Below, piece after piece: positions 10,775 to 21,992 of a DNA stretch of 64,000 bases (within the stretch, counting starts at the first letter, position 1; every line of letters starts with the position of its first letter). The translations under genes and the position numbers were made by a program. The stretch lies in contig WHUX01000218.1 of NCBI GenBank assembly GCA_015179025.1, positions 22,897-86,896 on the forward strand, read 5' to 3'. The notes under the pieces were generated by a model. The model was not told where the DNA came from. It searched no databases and saw only the letters and a list, made by a program, of their open reading frames with translations. The stretch comes from Terfezia claveryi (taxonomy: Eukaryota; Ascomycota; Pezizomycetes; Pezizales; Pezizaceae).

Positions 10775-12582
10775 ATGGCCGGAGCTACAGGTACCGCTGC
10801 AGTACCAGGAAAAAGGGAAACAAGCGCCCTAAAAACCCTGCACGGGGTGATAATGCTCTGTCTCTTCGCCCTGTTAATGTTGACTGGCGACGCCGCCGAC
10901 AACATCGGCAGAACGCCGCAATTAAAGACGAAATATCACGTCCCGTATCTGAGAGAAGTGGCCATAACTTTACCTATTTTTGTACTTTTCTCACTGTTTT
11001 ATTTTATCAATATGTTTCTTGGGCTAAGAGGACTCACAGACCGCAATTTCTTTGATCTTTGTTTGCGCAATACTCCCGAGAGTACATTACGACCCTCCAC
11101 AAAATCCACCAAACCCAAGGAAGGAAATGGAGTGGTTTGCGATTGCGGGCATAGGGCAGCTGATCATTGCAGGCCTACTCATCACATTGACGGCGCTCCA
11201 GGCGACGTTTCTCCCTCGGCCACTGGGGCAATGCAAGAACCTCAGACAACTCGGGGAAATCAGCTATCTAGATGTCATAGCAAAGGCTATCATGTCTCAT
11301 TATGCAAAGTCCAAGGGCAGGGGCAGTGTGTGTGCTAAGATGGTACAGAATTGGAGGTTCCAAATTGCAAATATGTGAGAGAATTTTGTTTTATCATTTC
11401 ATTTTTCCCGAATGATATGTCCTGGTTGATATCTTCAGTCAAGAGGCTTATTTGATCATTACTGCTGCATACAGAATTTTACTGGGCACAGCTGGGCTGT
11501 TTTGCCTGCTCCATGCAGCCCGAAAGAGTCGCAGTGAAACCGACGCACGTATACGGTTTGAAAATAGGCTCAAAGAGCGCGGTATCGGAATGCCAATCAC
11601 TAGTAGTATCGACACAGTACAGGGCTGCGAGGACGTGGAAATGGGCCTAGCACCCAAACTTTCCTACTCCCACGATAAAGATTTGGCCAGGACCTCAATT
11701 ACACAAATTGACAGTACCTTTCTCTCAGTCCCCTTACCCCGTAGCTGTGAGCACTATCTGCAACGAGCCCTCAGTGCATATGACCTCCTCTCCACGATCG
11801 CCGCTGAATGCCACTACCACGATATGTGGAACCTGATGCTCGTCTCCCGTGGGATTCGTTCCGCCATCTTCGGTACTACGACCCAACGTAGGCTCTGGAA
11901 GAAATCCCTATGCAGTCACTCCACAAACCAACACTCCCAGAACGAGCTCTACCCCTCCAATACCAGTGCCGCAGACGGACTCCCGGTTATGCTGATCAGG
12001 TGTTTTGCTTGTGGGAGCCCTATGTGCAAGGATTGCGAAAACAAAAGTGAGCCGTTTCAGGCTGAGACAATTCGGCATTTGCGTGACTGCAGGCCATGTT
12101 GTGGGGTGTGTTTTAGGGCAAAACATTGTTTCTTGTCTCGTGGGGGTAAGGGGGATATTGATCCAGGGACGATGCTCCCGGGAAAATGTGACTGCGGACT
12201 TGGACACTTGGACCCAGAGCCACAACCAACGGAAGACATGCCGACCCTCACTTTTGGCAACAGTAGGACAATATGCTATGCTAGGTCTGCGTCACGTGGA
12301 GATCCTACTGTGTCTCCGGTGGAGGTGTGTAAGGTGTGTAAAGGGAAGACTGATACGGAGATGCTAAGCATGAGGGGGTATGGTGCGGGGAATAGAGTGC
12401 GGACAGCTATTCAGACTGAGAGATCGTTTTTACCAGATTTAAAGAGAGTCCCGGGATTCAAATGCCACCACTGCGAGCGAGAGTTTAGGAGGGGGGAGCT
12501 TGTGTGGTGGGCTTGTGACTGGTGTGGGAAGGAGTGTCTAGAGGGGTTCCATAGCCAAATGGGGGAAACAATTGCACCCTGA
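10775..12582 (+). CDS. Multi-pass membrane protein with F-box-like segment and cysteine-rich clusters
   Basis: Three exons, 10775-10981, 11040-11374 and 11439-12582, encode about 561 residues. Intron 1 (58 bp) runs from GTACTT to CTCACAG with branch-like GGCTAAG. Intron 2 (64 bp) runs from GTGAGA to TTCAG. Both junctions restore the frame, and intron 1 removal joins two hydrophobic halves into one membrane segment. The start ATCATGG is a good context. Hydrophobic segments lie near residues 25-45, 58-82, 101-125 and 187-203. Residues about 295-340 (YDLLSTIA…MWNLMLVSRGIRSAIF…RRLWKKSL) look like an F-box. Then come likely zinc-binding clusters: CFACGSPMCKDC near 369-380, CRPCCGVC near 400, CKVC near 490 and CHHC…CDWCGKEC near 525-550. 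A membrane-anchored F-box/zinc protein would fit a ubiquitin-ligase adaptor, but that is inferred; I know no named homologue. Confidence 0.78.
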
Positions 12583-13181
12583 TGCCTGTCTTTCGTTTCT
12601 GTTCTGTCTGGATGCACAGTCCTGTCTTCCAAAGTCGGCTTCACATATGCATCTACTCACTTGAATTTCCCTCCTTCTACATACTAATTAGCAATCCTTT
12701 GGTCCGGCAATTACCGGCGTCAGGTTTCTCAATGCTATTGCTGGATTCACCTTCATGGCAGCATGAACCTCAAGACGTATATGTACGTTGCTTATTTGTG
12801 GCAAGTTTAAACACATGAGTATCCCCTACTGCACGTCTCGATAGCAGTAGGTTATACTTCTTGGCCATCTCACAAACGATACCTGTTTGTCCTGCCCCTG
12901 GTCGTGAACGAATGGAATTCTCCCTCTTGTAAAACCACAAAGAGCTCCTTGCTCACGACATTGACACCCCTCAAACCTCACCCCATAATGTCCCAGAATT
13001 GTAATACACAAGATACCCGAGCAGGGCCAGCTCCAAACAAGTCGCAGGAGAAAAAGAGGTGTATATATATATAAACCCGCGAGATAGCCAATATAGAACT
13101 CCACATTCAACCCAATCCAAATCTCCTCTTCCTCGCCCTGCTGATCACAATATTACCGACTCACCCTATCCCTGAAAACAC
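12583..13181. other. Intergenic between convergent genes
   Basis: Lies between the ends of two converging genes. A minus frame (12826-13110) has a hydrophobic N-terminus but nothing else to support it. A TA repeat is at 13062-13073. Probably 3' UTRs. Confidence 0.45.
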
Positions 13182-15417
13182 CTACGCAAAATCTGCCGTA
13201 ACCTCCCCATACCTCACCCCATCGACCCTCAACTCAAACCTCAAACTTGCACTCAACACGCTCATCTCCATCGTAAAGTGTAACCCCTCATACTCCGCAT
13301 CTTTACTATTCCTCCCCTTTGAGTATAAATACTTTGGTACTGTTGTCAAATCACTTCTCAGCTTACACACCGTCGTGACGTCGGGAGTTATGTGCGTAGG
13401 GGGAATGAGCGAATCGCAGCAGACGAGTTCGTCGACGAGGATCCTAGAGTGGTGCGATTCGAAGGTGATGTAGAAGGGGAAGGAGATAGATTTATCGTCG
13501 GAGACCTCGGTTCCCTATGCGGTTGCAGGGAGAGTGAGCTATTTGTGAACAAAGTCAAGAATTTGGGTGCATGTCTCTCGGGACGGGAGAGTTTACCTTT
13601 GCTATATACCACTTGATCTGATTTTCCGCTAACCATTTCTCGCGGGTCGTATCCCAGAATTTATGGATCTCGTCGTGTCGCCCTTCATCAAAGTACTCCC
13701 AGTACTTGACTCCATAATGATGTCTACTCCTTCGAGTTTGGACGATAGTTTCCATACCCCGGATTACAGCTCCTCGGACCACTGCAGTCCAAGCATCGAC
13801 TGGTTGTAAGACAACATCTGGATTGGAGGCAGTGCCGAGTATAGATGTGTATTTCTCTTTCAGCCGGGTGAATAGATATTCCGAAGAACCAAAACCTCCA
13901 ACAAGAAGTATGCTCTAAAGGACCGTTAGTCGATGAATGTGTGGGGCTTGGAGTGGGGTTAAAAGTGTACCGTGACTTGTTTCCCCTTGTTCTGTACAGC
14001 TTGAATTTGACCATCTACAAGCTTGATCACTTCTTGTATAATTGGCTCGAATATTCCTTGAACCTCTTCCCTGAATGTTGATGATCATCCCACATCAGCG
14101 CCCTACTCTCGGAAAGAAAGATGATTTTCATGCGAGAACTCACCTGGTAACACTCATAAACCCACAATCAATGCCCAACACCTCATCGTCCGGTAGTCCC
14201 GGGAACTGAATTGGGAAAACATCTTGATCTTCCCCATCTACAAACACCCTCTTCACGTACTCCTCCCAACTCTTCAACGCCGCCAGCTTCGTCTTCTCCT
14301 TCATCGCATAAAACAGGTTTGCCCCCAGTCTCTCTTTTACAAATGCCTCAAACCGCCGATTTAAGAACGCCGACCCACATAAATCCCCAGTACCGGTCAC
14401 GCTTTCTTTGATTTGTAAACTAGGTTGTGTCCGTACTATCTCGTATGAGATTAAATCCACGGTCCCACCTCCAGCATCACAAACAACAAAGTTATCCCCG
14501 ACTTGTAGATTCCCCGGTTGTATGGATTTAAGGGTGTACAATGCCGCTGCCTCGGGTTCGCTAATTAACCGTATTTGAAAGCATCGTGCCATCCCTGTCC
14601 TCTCTGCGGCCATAAGCGTGGCATGTTTACTCTTATCGCTCCACACCGCCGGGCATGTCAACACCCATTCTATCCTTGTATTGTCCACAAATGTCTTCCC
14701 CAATGCCCTGGTCAGCGTGACCATGGTATGGTCATATAGCATTTGTAGGTAGTCGCGGACAACATCGGTGATCGTCCGGGGTGTCGTTGATAGAGAGATG
14801 GTTCGGAGTTGCGCTTGGATGTTTGGAAGAGAGACGAAATCGGGAGGTTTCTGTTGAGGATCGAGGAAGAGTTTAAAGCACTCGATGCAATTTTGGAAGG
14901 GCTTTACTTGGAAACCCCACTTGGGTGGGGACCCATCGCGCTCGTATGCTATCTTTGAGGGAACTTTCGGGGAAGTGAGGTTGATACCGCCTGGCCAGCT
15001 CTACAAATGGGGGTTTTCGTTAGATCATACTGGAGGCTTGGACCCGATTATACGCATCCAGGAAGATTAATTACCACTCACCTGAATAACATGTATGTCT
15101 TGCGGGGTACCCGTATACCCCCAGGCAACACTACATGTGGCACATTAGCACATTAGGCTTCGTCTATCTTCCGGATTCTCGTCGGCAACCCACCCACTAT
15201 ACGTCGTTCCAAAGTCCACACCCACAATAATCCTCTGCGAACTTGGATCTACTGTGGTCCCCGCCCCAGTCCCAGCATCATTGTTCGCTCCGGGGGATGG
15301 CGACTGCGACCCCAGGCCCAGTGCGCCTGCACCTATTTGCGCAGTGTAGTTTTCTCCTAACCTCGCCTTCTCTAGCAGCCGCGTAAGCGTGAGCTCTGAA
15401 TTACCAGCTGGGTTCAT
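13182..15417 (-). CDS. Hsp70-like (HSPA12-type) ATPase
   Basis: Six exons on the minus strand: 15417-15194, 15130-15082, 15000-14144, 14070-13971, 13914-13597 and 13514-13182, about 626 residues. All five introns (56-82 bp) have GT..AG borders, phases agree throughout, and exon 6 ends TAG. The actin-like ATPase fold is clear: phosphate-1 loop IIVGVDFGTTYSG at 62-74, SEPEAAALY near 238, phosphate-2 VCDAGGGTVDL near 264 and adenosine motif ILLVGGFGSSEYL near 412. The N-terminal 60 residues are Gly/Ser-rich. No classical substrate-binding domain or C-terminal EEVD is present. This is as in the divergent HSPA12-like Hsp70s that are expanded in filamentous fungi; their clients are unknown. It is cytosolic by prediction, with no signal peptide seen. 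It shares a ~1-kb upstream region with the divergent gene at 16406. Confidence 0.93.
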
Positions 15418-16405
15418 CTATGATGTGTCGTCTCGGGAATTGTACGCAGGACCACAGACGCACTACGGGGTTGCTGTCTAGAACTGGGGGATGCCTGCGA
15501 TGGTGTAAACACGTCGAGCGGCCGTAACAGCAATCCAGAGGCGTTTCAGATTGTCTGTGCAACTCATAAGCTTCTTCGCTCGTTATATTCTCCTGGGACT
15601 CAGCCCACGATCAAGGCACATGCGGAACAACGATGTGTTCCCGCACAGCCAATAATGCATCTCAGCTCACCTCCAACACCGTGTTATTATTAGTCGCTGC
15701 GTAGTGTTCGGTCAAAGGTATCGCACGCGGATTATTTTCCAAGCTTCAGATGCAATATCGGGGTGTGTGTGGGGGGGAGAAACGCCTCGCCAGCGTACCG
15801 AAAACTCGTTTCCGGCGTGCCTGTATAGCCGGGGAAGGATATGGAGCAGCAGGAACGGAGGGCCAGACGGGGCTTTGCTTTCCATCCCACCCCTGCCTTC
15901 AGCGGCGGGGCTGCTGCTCGCGGTGCAGACTGCAGGCACTCGAGCAGGAGGACATGGGGTCCCCCGCCAACCGCCAGCTGTACAGCGTATGCAGAAAGTG
16001 CCAAGACCGACTCTGCATATGCAACCGACGATGCAGTGCGTGAGCTATGCAGCGCGAGAGCTATGCAGACACCGCCGGATATGCATCATCTGTGGTGTAC
16101 CTAGCTGTGCCAACCAACTACCTGTGGTGGTGATTGGGGCGCCTCCCCCCCACCGCATGCATCTGGTCACAGTACTCTACACAAACACATACAACCCTCC
16201 ACTGTTCTTGAATCTTGTCACGCATCAAAGTACCAATTCCTCACAGCTTTATCTACGCCAAAACTCATGTAACCTGGCCTACTCTGTATCACTGGAATCC
16301 AGCACAATCCCCCACAACTTCCCACCTCGACTCTTCCTCCTGCATCCGTACGCAACCCCCCTCCGGCAGTCCCGATAACCCCGCCTCCTCCCACTCCCCC
16401 CGAGC
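15418..16405. promoter_or_regulatory. Shared upstream region of two divergent genes
   Basis: About 990 bp separate the starts of the Hsp70-like gene (-) and the coiled-coil gene (+). All six frames contain GC-rich, overlapping open stretches (for example 15704-16378), which arise from base composition and carry no motif. No specific element is proven. It is called a promoter region from position only. Confidence 0.45.
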
Positions 16406-18264
16406 ATGCTACGACCCAACGGCGGCCGTCAAGCACTTCGGAAAACCGTCGCCAATCTGCGACTGGACAATGACGCTCCTGGACCAGCATCGGCTTCGTC
16501 TTCATCACTCCCACTCCCGGAGCGGAATAGCAATACAGCCGCAGGCTCACCCATGCCTGGGATATTCCCTGAGTCTCCGCAGCAGCCGGAATATAATGCA
16601 GAGGATGCAAGCGATCTAGATACCGAGCTTGGAGGAGAAGGCGAGGATGGAAGAGGAGGAGACTCGTTCCAACTCTATGGGCACAGTAATGATAGTGCGG
16701 ACTTGTATAGTATAAATAGTACGAGTGGCTTTCGGGAGACGACTGAAGAGCTAGATGGATTGGCTGTGGAGAATATAGTGCTGAGGGAGGATTTTGGAAG
16801 GCTGAGTTCCTTTTTGCAGAGGGTGAGTTGGATCCGCAGTTGCAGCTGGAATCAGAGTACTGTGGGAGTCACATAGGGGCAAAGGAGAACGCGGGGTGAA
16901 AAAGTGGAGGAGCTATCATTCACCTCTAACGTAAATCCCCACCCAACAGAATCACCCAGATATATACGCCCAATTCTCCTCTTCATCCCCCTACAGCGAA
17001 CCCGCTCCTCCGCCGCCGCCTCCTCCTCCTCCACCTCCGCCTCGAAATTCCTCCCTAGGCCCCATCCCCACCCCCACCTCCCTCGAGTCCCTTCTCAAAC
17101 GCAAAGAGCACGATCTCGCCGCCCTGCACGCCCTCCGGACCCAGCAAGACTCCGAACTCAACTCTCTCCGCAAACAAGTCAAGGGCCTGCAAGACTTTAT
17201 AATCCAATCCCGAAACAAAACCCAGACATTAGAAGGAATCGTGGATTTGGACGATGTTTACTTCGAACGGGAGTTCAAACAGCTTGCTGCTAGTGTGCGG
17301 GATTGGTGTTGGAAGTTATCTCGGGGATCTGGGATTTTTGTGGGTGAGGAGGAGGATAGAGTTGTTACAGGGGCGGGAGCTGGGAAGGGGAAGGGGAAGG
17401 GGAAGGAAGGGGAGGAGGTAGAGAGGAAACCGTTTTTGATTAAGGAGGAGATTGAGCGATTGATGAAGACCCATAGCAAGATTGGGGTTATTACAGCGTT
17501 TGTTGTAGATAAAATGTGGGTGGGGTGTTGGTGCCGGTATGCACCGGGGTTAAGTAATGAAGAAGAAGAAGTTCTGCGTGTGCTCGAGGGCGAGATGCGA
17601 AAGAGTGACAAAAGTAAGGAAAACACCTCCTTCTTCATGTGCATTTCTCTATGTGATCGGTATGATGGGCGGACTAACCCCCCACTTAGTCCCCATGGCC
17701 TCTGTCAACCGCTGGCGAGCATCCACCCTCGCCCTCCTCTCCAAATCACCCTCCACTTCCACCACTATCGCCACACAAACCACCATCCTCACTTCCACCA
17801 TCATACATACCCTCTCTCGGCTTCTCGTCCCACCTGTATCCGCCACAAGCACTACCACCTCAAATCCGGCCACCAACACTACCAGCCCACCAACAACACA
17901 ACCTACAACCCGCCCTAGCCCCTCTGATGAACGCTCCCTAGCCCGTATTCTTCAAAAAGCAATGATCCTCTACTCCCAACTCCGCGCTCAACGTGCCCGG
18001 TTCGAATTAATCTATCCAGATAAAGGTGATGGGTACGATTGTAGGACGATGGAGGACGCAAGTGACATTGTGGTGTATGATGAGGAGGATTTGATGGGGG
18101 GCAGGGTGGGGGCGGTGTCGTTCCCCGGGTTGGTCAAGTGGGGAGAGGAGCAAGAGGGCGGGAGAGGGAGAGGGGAAGGTGAGGGGAGCGCGGGGGCGGG
18201 GAAGCCGAGAGTATTAGTGAAAGCGAGGGTGTTGTGCATGGTGCCAGAGGAACCGGATGAGTAG
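16406..18264 (+). CDS. Uncharacterised protein with proline-rich linker and coiled coil
   Basis: Three exons, 16406-16822, 16950-17613 and 17690-18264, encode about 551 residues. Intron 1 (127 bp) runs from GTGAGT to CAACAG. Intron 2 (76 bp) runs from GTAAGG through branch GACTAAC to CACTTAG. The frame is continuous across both. Exon 1 is acidic and disordered. Exon 2 opens with a run of about eleven prolines, then a coiled coil near residues 185-235 (rich in LLKRKEHDLAALHALR-type heptads), then a globular-looking part with YFEREFKQLAASVRDW and IGVITAFVVDKMWVGCWCRY. Exon 3 carries VNRWRASTLALLSK, a Thr-rich linker and LYSQLRAQRARFELIYP. This order (coiled coil, 'YF…EF..L…V..W', later 'W R..T..LL') is one I associate with uncharacterised ascomycete proteins. 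No function can be assigned. Confidence 0.83.
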
Positions 18265-20034
18265 GCTTTACAGGAGAGCAGGTTTCTTGGAGATTTTCGG
18301 ATATTAATTGGGTGTATTTTTGAAGTGACGTACTTATATCCATATCTTCAGCATAGTGTATCTGAAATGGGGCCTTGATGAAGTAATCTGACCAGGGGAG
18401 AATACCAGAGAAGGACGATTTCCGCAATGTGACCAGCCTGAGCTACACTGAGTAAGCGTCGGAAGCTTTCGCGATCCCTGATCAGATATTTAGGTTTGTC
18501 TTCTATTAAATGACATCCATACCATTGGGTGTATGGAATTTCTTGCAATGTTGGCCCTTTGATTATTGGTCCCTCTCGTGACCGTAGATATATTCATTCA
18601 TAACTTATACCGTCGGTGGCACTCCTAACTCTGCTGTATCCTACCCAGCCTTGCTGTGGCTGCGAGATTTTGATGCCAGCGATCTTCCTTTGCCTAGCTG
18701 GCCATATGTATATGAACAAAATGTGATAAGTTGGTTGTTTAAAAATGGCTTCCTGGGGGCGTCCTAGGAAATCATAGGATACGAATGAGGCGACGGAAAT
18801 AGCATAGTAGGATTTCTCTGGGATGTCTGTATTTCAGGGTAATGTTACATGGAAGAAAAGAAATTAACCGAAAATACCAACAAAACTTGATAAGAGGAGG
18901 GAAAAAAAAAGAGGATAATAATAATAACAAAAAAGCAATAAAGACAAAATATCAAAAGGTTCGATCTGTCTTTATATAGTACTGTACCTTTGACCTCCGC
19001 TGATTACAGTATGGCCTTGGGTAAAGCAGCTAAAGGCCTTGAACCATGCATGTGTGGGGAGGTGCCGTGGAAATATATCCGTACGTCATGATATTTGAGA
19101 GTAAGATTATGTGGTGTGGACTGTGGTGTGGGCAGGAGATTAGAAATGGAGTGCGTGCATCTGAAAATTCATAAGCTATATACCTATAGACACCCTGAAT
19201 AGGGCTGGTACCTTTTTATTTACTGCTAGCTTAGCTGACCCATCAGGTGTGGGGAAGCGGGGGGAGGAGGGGAGGGGGGAAGTAGAGGAAACGATCCAAT
19301 GTATGATGACGACAAGGACTAGAGGTAGCCTGCTTAGCCCTCCTATCCTGTTCCTTTTGTGCGAGTGAGAAAAAATGTTCTTGTAGGACATACTGATAAT
19401 ATAATATACATAGGTACTTACCTAGCTATACTTTAATTGTAACATATATATTGCACATACTCTTGCTTGGATACAAGGAAGTATAGGACCATTCTCACCC
19501 GAGTCCACAGGGGTGTGCCGAGGATTACTACGGTGTTTTGTTCTTATTCCAGGCAAGGTCTGTCTCTACAATATTCGGCAGACCCGGAGCCTTGCATATA
19601 AATTCTAATGGTCAACTAACCTTTTGCCTTGATACACATGACACCTAGTGATTCACACGGTATCTGAACATTCGGGTGATACGAACTTGGCCGGCAAAGT
19701 CAAGATATGGAAGTTGGAAGGTCCACCACACACATGGCATGAAGGCTTGGTGCCGTAGAAATGCTTCAGCGTCGAATTCTTTGGAAGTTTCTGCCAATCG
19801 CATTAACATACCAAATTTCGGCCTCGCTAATCAAGATCTGAATCGGGCTGATCTAACTGAAGATGGACGCCCGACTGCATGCCGCCGCTATTAAGAACAC
19901 ACCACACCCGAACCCCCAGCCCGAGTCTGGTTGGCCATGCCGTAACCAGTGCCGATGCTGCATCTTCAAGTAGTGAGATCAGCTGAACTATAAAAGCTGG
20001 TGCGGGTACCTAAGTACAGTACTGCCGTGGAAAT
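18265..20034. other. Intergenic, no gene seen
   Basis: Contains a purine-rich stretch at 18895-18950 and a GGGGAGG-rich patch near 19255-19285. Open frames are under 75 codons and show no motif. Confidence 0.5.
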
Positions 20035-20226
20035 TGGAAATTAAAGCCCCCTACCCCTTTCCAAGATGACAGAAAACTTTTTGAGGAGATGCTTTGCACT
20101 GACCTAGGAGATGTTTAGTAAATACCTCAACAGCTTAAAGTGCATGTCTGAGAAGAGCGTCGCATTGCACAGATGTGACGAAAGCACGGAGGTTTTGGAG
20201 AGATAGGGGGCTTTAACTTCCAATTT
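20035..20226. repeat. Inverted repeat pair, possible MITE
   Basis: AAATTGGAAATTAAAGCCCCC (left, near 20035-20055) is repeated in inverse orientation near 20203-20226 (GGGGGCTTTAACTTCCAATT). There are about 2 mismatches over 22 bp, with weaker similarity continuing outwards into GTAC-containing sequence. The spacing of about 150 bp suits a small non-autonomous element. No target duplication is defined. Confidence 0.5.
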
Positions 20227-20363
20227 ATACGGTACGTAATCTTGCGCCGGTATCTTGCCGTTACAGGATCCATGGTTTTCAAGAAGTAGGGCGTAACACA
20301 ACAGTGTGCGGCACTTCAGGGTAACACGGATCAGCTGTAGTACCAGGTAACACGGCAAAGCGA

Positions 20364-20383
20364 AAAAAAAAAAAAAAAAAAAA
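20364..20383 (+). repeat. Poly(A) tract
   Basis: About 20 adenines in a row. The sequence before it does not carry the LINE/SINE tail found elsewhere, so its origin is unclear. Confidence 0.7.
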
Positions 20384-20816
20384 GAACTGAGATTATGCAA
20401 ATGCAACAACTTATTCTTAAATTCAGAATTGTAATACCCTATATGCATTCATAGCCCAGTATTTGCTTCAAGGATTTCATTTCCTTGAACTGTCATTGGT
20501 ATTTAATTTAGACATAGAATTATGGAGCCTCACGTTAAACAACTTATGAATGGAAAGGAAAATCTTTGATTTTGTAGACTGTAAGGGGCAGAAGTGAGCA
20601 ATGAAATAAAGAGTCTCATGTTTGGTTCAACTATTACAATTCAAAATCCTGCAAAATTTTCCGGAAAATGAAACTTGCTCATCGAACCCCCAATTCCCAG
20701 TTCCCAAACACTGATACATACCTCGACTGCGGTCCTTCGATATTCCTAAAATTTCCTCTTCATCCACTCATATACCCCAGAAGTGAGTGTAATCCTATAC
20801 CAGGCTAGCGGAAACC
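20384..20816. other. Intergenic, no gene seen
   Basis: Sequence between the poly(A) tract and the 3' end of the acidic-protein gene. Nothing recognisable; the part nearest 20816 is probably that gene's 3' UTR. Confidence 0.45.
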
Positions 20817-21992
20817 CTAACTCTCCCTCTCATCCGGCCATTTTTGCCACCCAGTCGGACTGCTAATTCCCATTGGCGTTGCGGCGGCTGAGTGGCAATA
20901 GGAATCTTCCCTCTCACCCGGCCATATCTGCCATTCCCCCCAAGTCGGGCTGAAAATCCCCGTTGGTGTTGCGGCGAATCTGACTCCTGAGCCTGCGCTT
21001 CCTGGTGCAGCCTGCGTGCGTGCTCGCTCGAGGTTAAAATAAACGTACATCCAACCCCCTTCCAATCTGTTGCATGCGATACGCATCTTCGCAAACTTCC
21101 TCTCCAATTCTGGTAACTGGCATATTGCGCGCTTTTCTTTTTCCAGGTCGTCGTGATCCAGCAAGGCCATATTTTGGGGCTTCTTTCGCAGTTGGATGAT
21201 TGTTTTGAGATCAAGATTGATTAGCTCCAGCAGCTCCTCACACTGATTTTTTTCTTCAATGTAGCCTTCAATGACATCGCTCCAGTCAGGGGTATCCTCT
21301 GCTGGAGGTAATGTTAAAGGGTTGAAATTGTTCCAAGCAATATCAATTGGTTCGCAAGAGTCCATGGTGATATCGACGTTGATATGCTTTGCTAGGTTGA
21401 TGATGTTTTCGTGGTTTATTTCAATATCGATGAAGAGGCTTTCACATTGCTCCCACCATTTCGCAAAGGCTGGTGCGGTGTTAGTTGGAGGTGAGGTTGG
21501 TGCACCGTTCATGTAAGTGCCTTGTGGTGACTCTAGATCTGGTGCTTCTAGTGAATAATCCATGGTTTGGGAGTCGGTCTCTGCTGCAGCGTTGTCTTCA
21601 ATTTCTTCTTCTCCCTCATAGTCTTCTTCCTCTTCATCATCTCCTTCTTCCTCATCATCATCTGTTTCCCCATAGTCTTCTTCTTCGTCATAGTCAGGTT
21701 CATAATCCTCTACACCATCCATGGGTTCGCTCTCGGATTCGCTCTCGGAACCCCCCTGGGATTTTCCCTCTGGTTCTTCACTCATGGTATCTGAGTCACC
21801 CTCTGGTACATCTGGTAAATCAGCATGATGAACCACATGCATGGATACACTGCCATTTGCCCTCTGGTATGCGGTATTCAGACCTAGTGCTGGGGGGCCA
21901 ATGTTCAAAGACTGGTGCGTGAAACCGTGGACATTGAGATGTTCGAATTCGTGATTGAGCTCAAGGTACGGCACACCTTGTGCAAAGTCCAT
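20817..21992 (-). CDS. Acidic uncharacterised protein with duplicated C-terminus
   Basis: Single open frame of 391 codons with no intron needed. Residues about 65-155 are extremely acidic (long Glu/Asp runs with Ser and Tyr). Residues about 170-320 are ordered-looking and Trp/Leu-containing, with a charged helical part (YIEEKNQCEELLELINLDLK, then QLPELERKFAKMRIACNRLE). The C-terminus contains two imperfect copies of 'AATPxGIxSPT…W..WP.ERE', produced by a tandem duplication of about 75 bp at 20821-20985. No family is recognised, and no signal peptide or membrane segment is visible. The acidic tract could bind basic proteins such as histones, but this is only a guess. Confidence 0.68.
   Translation of the reverse strand: MDFAQGVPYLELNHEFEHLNVHGFTHQSLNIGPPALGLNTAYQRANGSVSMHVVHHADLPDVPEGDSDTMSEEPEGKSQGGSESESESEPMDGVEDYEPDYDEEEDYGETDDDEEEGDDEEEEDYEGEEEIEDNAAAETDSQTMDYSLEAPDLESPQGTYMNGAPTSPPTNTAPAFAKWWEQCESLFIDIEINHENIINLAKHINVDITMDSCEPIDIAWNNFNPLTLPPAEDTPDWSDVIEGYIEEKNQCEELLELINLDLKTIIQLRKKPQNMALLDHDDLEKEKRAICQLPELERKFAKMRIACNRLEGGWMYVYFNLERARTQAAPGSAGSGVRFAATPTGIFSPTWGEWQIWPGEREDSYCHSAAATPMGISSPTGWQKWPDERES

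Noticed and set aside
15704..16378. 224-codon plus-strand frame between divergent genes
   Set aside because: Overlaps four other frames of similar length and has no motif. It is explained by GC-rich composition.
17241..17918. Treating 17241-17918 as an independent gene
   Set aside because: It is the middle of a spliced gene. The reading frame is open upstream to the acceptor at 16949, and its own 3' part runs through intron 2.
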